From positions 68,164,728-68,228,727 of the forward strand of contig OZ024887.1 of assembly GCA_964017195.1 (NCBI GenBank): 64,000 bases of DNA, given 5' to 3'. Below are positions 62,739 through 64,000 of the stretch, piece by piece. This stretch comes from Siderastrea radians. Lineage: Eukaryota > Cnidaria > Anthozoa > Scleractinia > Rhizangiidae. How positions within the stretch are numbered: the first letter of the stretch is position 1; every line of letters starts with the position of its first letter. Below the pieces are notes generated by a model. That model was not told the origin of the DNA. It did not search any database and worked only from the letters and a program-made list of their open reading frames with translations. The position numbers were made by a program, and so were the translations under genes.

Positions 62739-64000
62739 ATGTTGGCAAGGCTTTTTGTACTGTTGTTGAGTTACTTTTTCTTAGTATTCCTGGTTGCTCG
62801 AGTCTTTGAAATTTCATCGTCATGGTTAAAAGCGGGATGCTTGGCCAGTCAGCTCTTGAATCCGTTCACCTTGAGCGTAAGAAAGCTCAAGTCGATTTTG
62901 GAGCAACGGGGCGTGAGTTACGCTGGTATAGTGGAGAAGAAAGAACTTGTCGAGTTAGTAGAAGCGTGTGGAGCGGTAACTGAAGCTGAAGGCTGCTCTG
63001 TTGGAATCGAAAGTTCCGCTGACGACAGTGAAGAAGGCGATGACTTGAATTTCACTGGAGCATCACACTTCTTCGAAGAAGTCGAAGACACCAAAGCAGG
63101 GACATGGCTGGTTGATGTCATTCCCCAGGGTCAGTCGTCTTTGCTCCGTAGCAAGCAATGGTCGTCGCTCAAAAGAAGGATAGCTCGATTTGGTATTCGA
63201 ATAGGAACGTTTAGTTGTGAGAATGACCCTATACTTTGCATAAAATATGGCTGGCATAAGCCATCTCTGGTCATCTCCATGCCTCAAGGAAATCAGCCCA
63301 AAGGTAACGTCATCTTGAAAACATATGATTCGAGACCTTCAGTGGAACTTATTTTTCAGTGGATCAAAAGAGAAGTTTCATCGAAGCTAGTAATTTTTAA
63401 CACTGCGAATGAATTTACTGATACTTTTGAGGCGAAAATGAAAGAAAATCGTATTTACGTTGTATTATTTTCGACATTATCAGAACCTCCTATGTATCTT
63501 GGTTCGCTTTCCGTTCACTTCACAGGAAGGGTTCGATTCGGACACGTTCGAATATCCGATTGCAAGACTGAAACGCACATCTTGAAAAAATACAATATCG
63601 ATAATTTTCCCAGCCTTATGGTATTCACACCTGAGGGGAACTTGACTTACGGCTACAGAAAAGGAGAATGGATAAACTATGGTTCACTTGAACTATTTCT
63701 TAAGACTATTCATCCTGAAGTCAATGATGTTTTCGTGACAATCCTGCTAATAGTAAACATGAGTTGCTTTATGGAATTGTTTTTAACAAACGGAGGTATA
63801 CTGAAAAGAATTGTTCACCTTATCTGGTTATTGACGTTCTATAATACAAGCCTTATAATCTTGTGCCTCCCAGTTGTTACAATTTTCCAACTACCATTCC
63901 TGAGTCCACTCTTGGATTTCGCTCTCAAGTGTTGTAGATCTATAATGACATCAGATGCTGCTGCAGTAGTGAGAGACTATACAGTTTTGGGGTTGCAACA
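62739..64000 (+). CDS. RNF103: E3 ubiquitin-protein ligase RNF103 (partial, C-terminus beyond right edge)
   Basis: Membrane RING ligase of the endoplasmic reticulum (KF-1 in mammals). The frame is open from ATG 62739 to the window end, 420 residues, apparently one exon. Residues 1-22 form a hydrophobic anchor (LFVLLLSYFFLVFLVARVFE). Segments that align with vertebrate RNF103 in order include LSVRKLKSILEQRGVSYAG, VEDTKAGTWLVDVI, IARFGIRIGTFSC, SVHFTGRVRFGHV, NFPSLMVFTPEGN and IHPEVNDVFVTILLIVN. The stretch 190-325 has a thioredoxin-like look. Hydrophobic segments at about 331-349 and 358-385 are membrane spans. Vertebrate RNF103 is about 685 residues and its RING domain is C-terminal, so the catalytic part lies outside the window. 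Tandem with EGR, about 2 kb downstream of it. Confidence 0.92.
   Translation, partial: MLARLFVLLLSYFFLVFLVARVFEISSSWLKAGCLASQLLNPFTLSVRKLKSILEQRGVSYAGIVEKKELVELVEACGAVTEAEGCSVGIESSADDSEEGDDLNFTGASHFFEEVEDTKAGTWLVDVIPQGQSSLLRSKQWSSLKRRIARFGIRIGTFSCENDPILCIKYGWHKPSLVISMPQGNQPKGNVILKTYDSRPSVELIFQWIKREVSSKLVIFNTANEFTDTFEAKMKENRIYVVLFSTLSEPPMYLGSLSVHFTGRVRFGHVRISDCKTETHILKKYNIDNFPSLMVFTPEGNLTYGYRKGEWINYGSLELFLKTIHPEVNDVFVTILLIVNMSCFMELFLTNGGILKRIVHLIWLLTFYNTSLIILCLPVVTIFQLPFLSPLLDFALKCCRSIMTSDAAAVVRDYTVLGLQ

Overview
The window is nuclear DNA from an animal. Genes have many exons separated by GT-AG introns, base composition is AT-rich, and introns and spacers are full of short inverted-repeat DNA transposons, microsatellites and long G-runs. 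Gene content (MED24, a BTB-Kelch protein, a divergent short tropomyosin, an EGR zinc-finger factor, RNF103) and the repeat families point to an anthozoan cnidarian, most likely a stony coral. The species call is inference.

Layout. (1) 1-15482, minus strand: MED24, a tail-module subunit of Mediator. Twenty exons can be chained in phase from the start codon to the left edge of the window, where the gene is cut; two introns use GC donors and one exon is only 26 nt. Its introns carry many foldback elements. (2) About 2.1 kb of divergent spacer. (3) 17609-22686, plus: a three-exon BTB-BACK-Kelch gene, a probable CUL3 substrate adaptor. (4) 25431-28625, minus: a two-exon tropomyosin-like gene convergent with the Kelch gene, with a probable non-coding first exon near 30.85 kb. 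(5) 31-41 kb: a transposon-dense block. A 5.9 kb element with a 7-bp target duplication has itself been hit by a 3.05 kb element (8-bp duplication) and a 1.45 kb element (3-bp duplication). Beside it lies a 1.4 kb foldback carrying an open reading frame on one arm and a frameshifted copy on the other, then a degraded LINE. (6) 41-58.3 kb: a long gene-poor stretch with small repeats and no coding exon I can support. (7) 58986-60750, plus: EGR-family transcription factor, two exons, with a dense cluster of CREB/ATF half-sites just upstream. (8) 62739-64000, plus: the N-terminal 420 residues of RNF103, a membrane RING E3 ligase, cut by the right edge.

The genes are unrelated housekeeping, cytoskeletal and regulatory genes and do not form an operon or pathway. 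The most unusual structures are the nested transposon at 32.5-38.4 kb, the long foldback at 38.5-39.9 kb (a possible hairpin-RNA source), the head-to-head tRNA-derived SINE pair at 1.7-2.1 kb, and the GC-donor introns and microexon of MED24.
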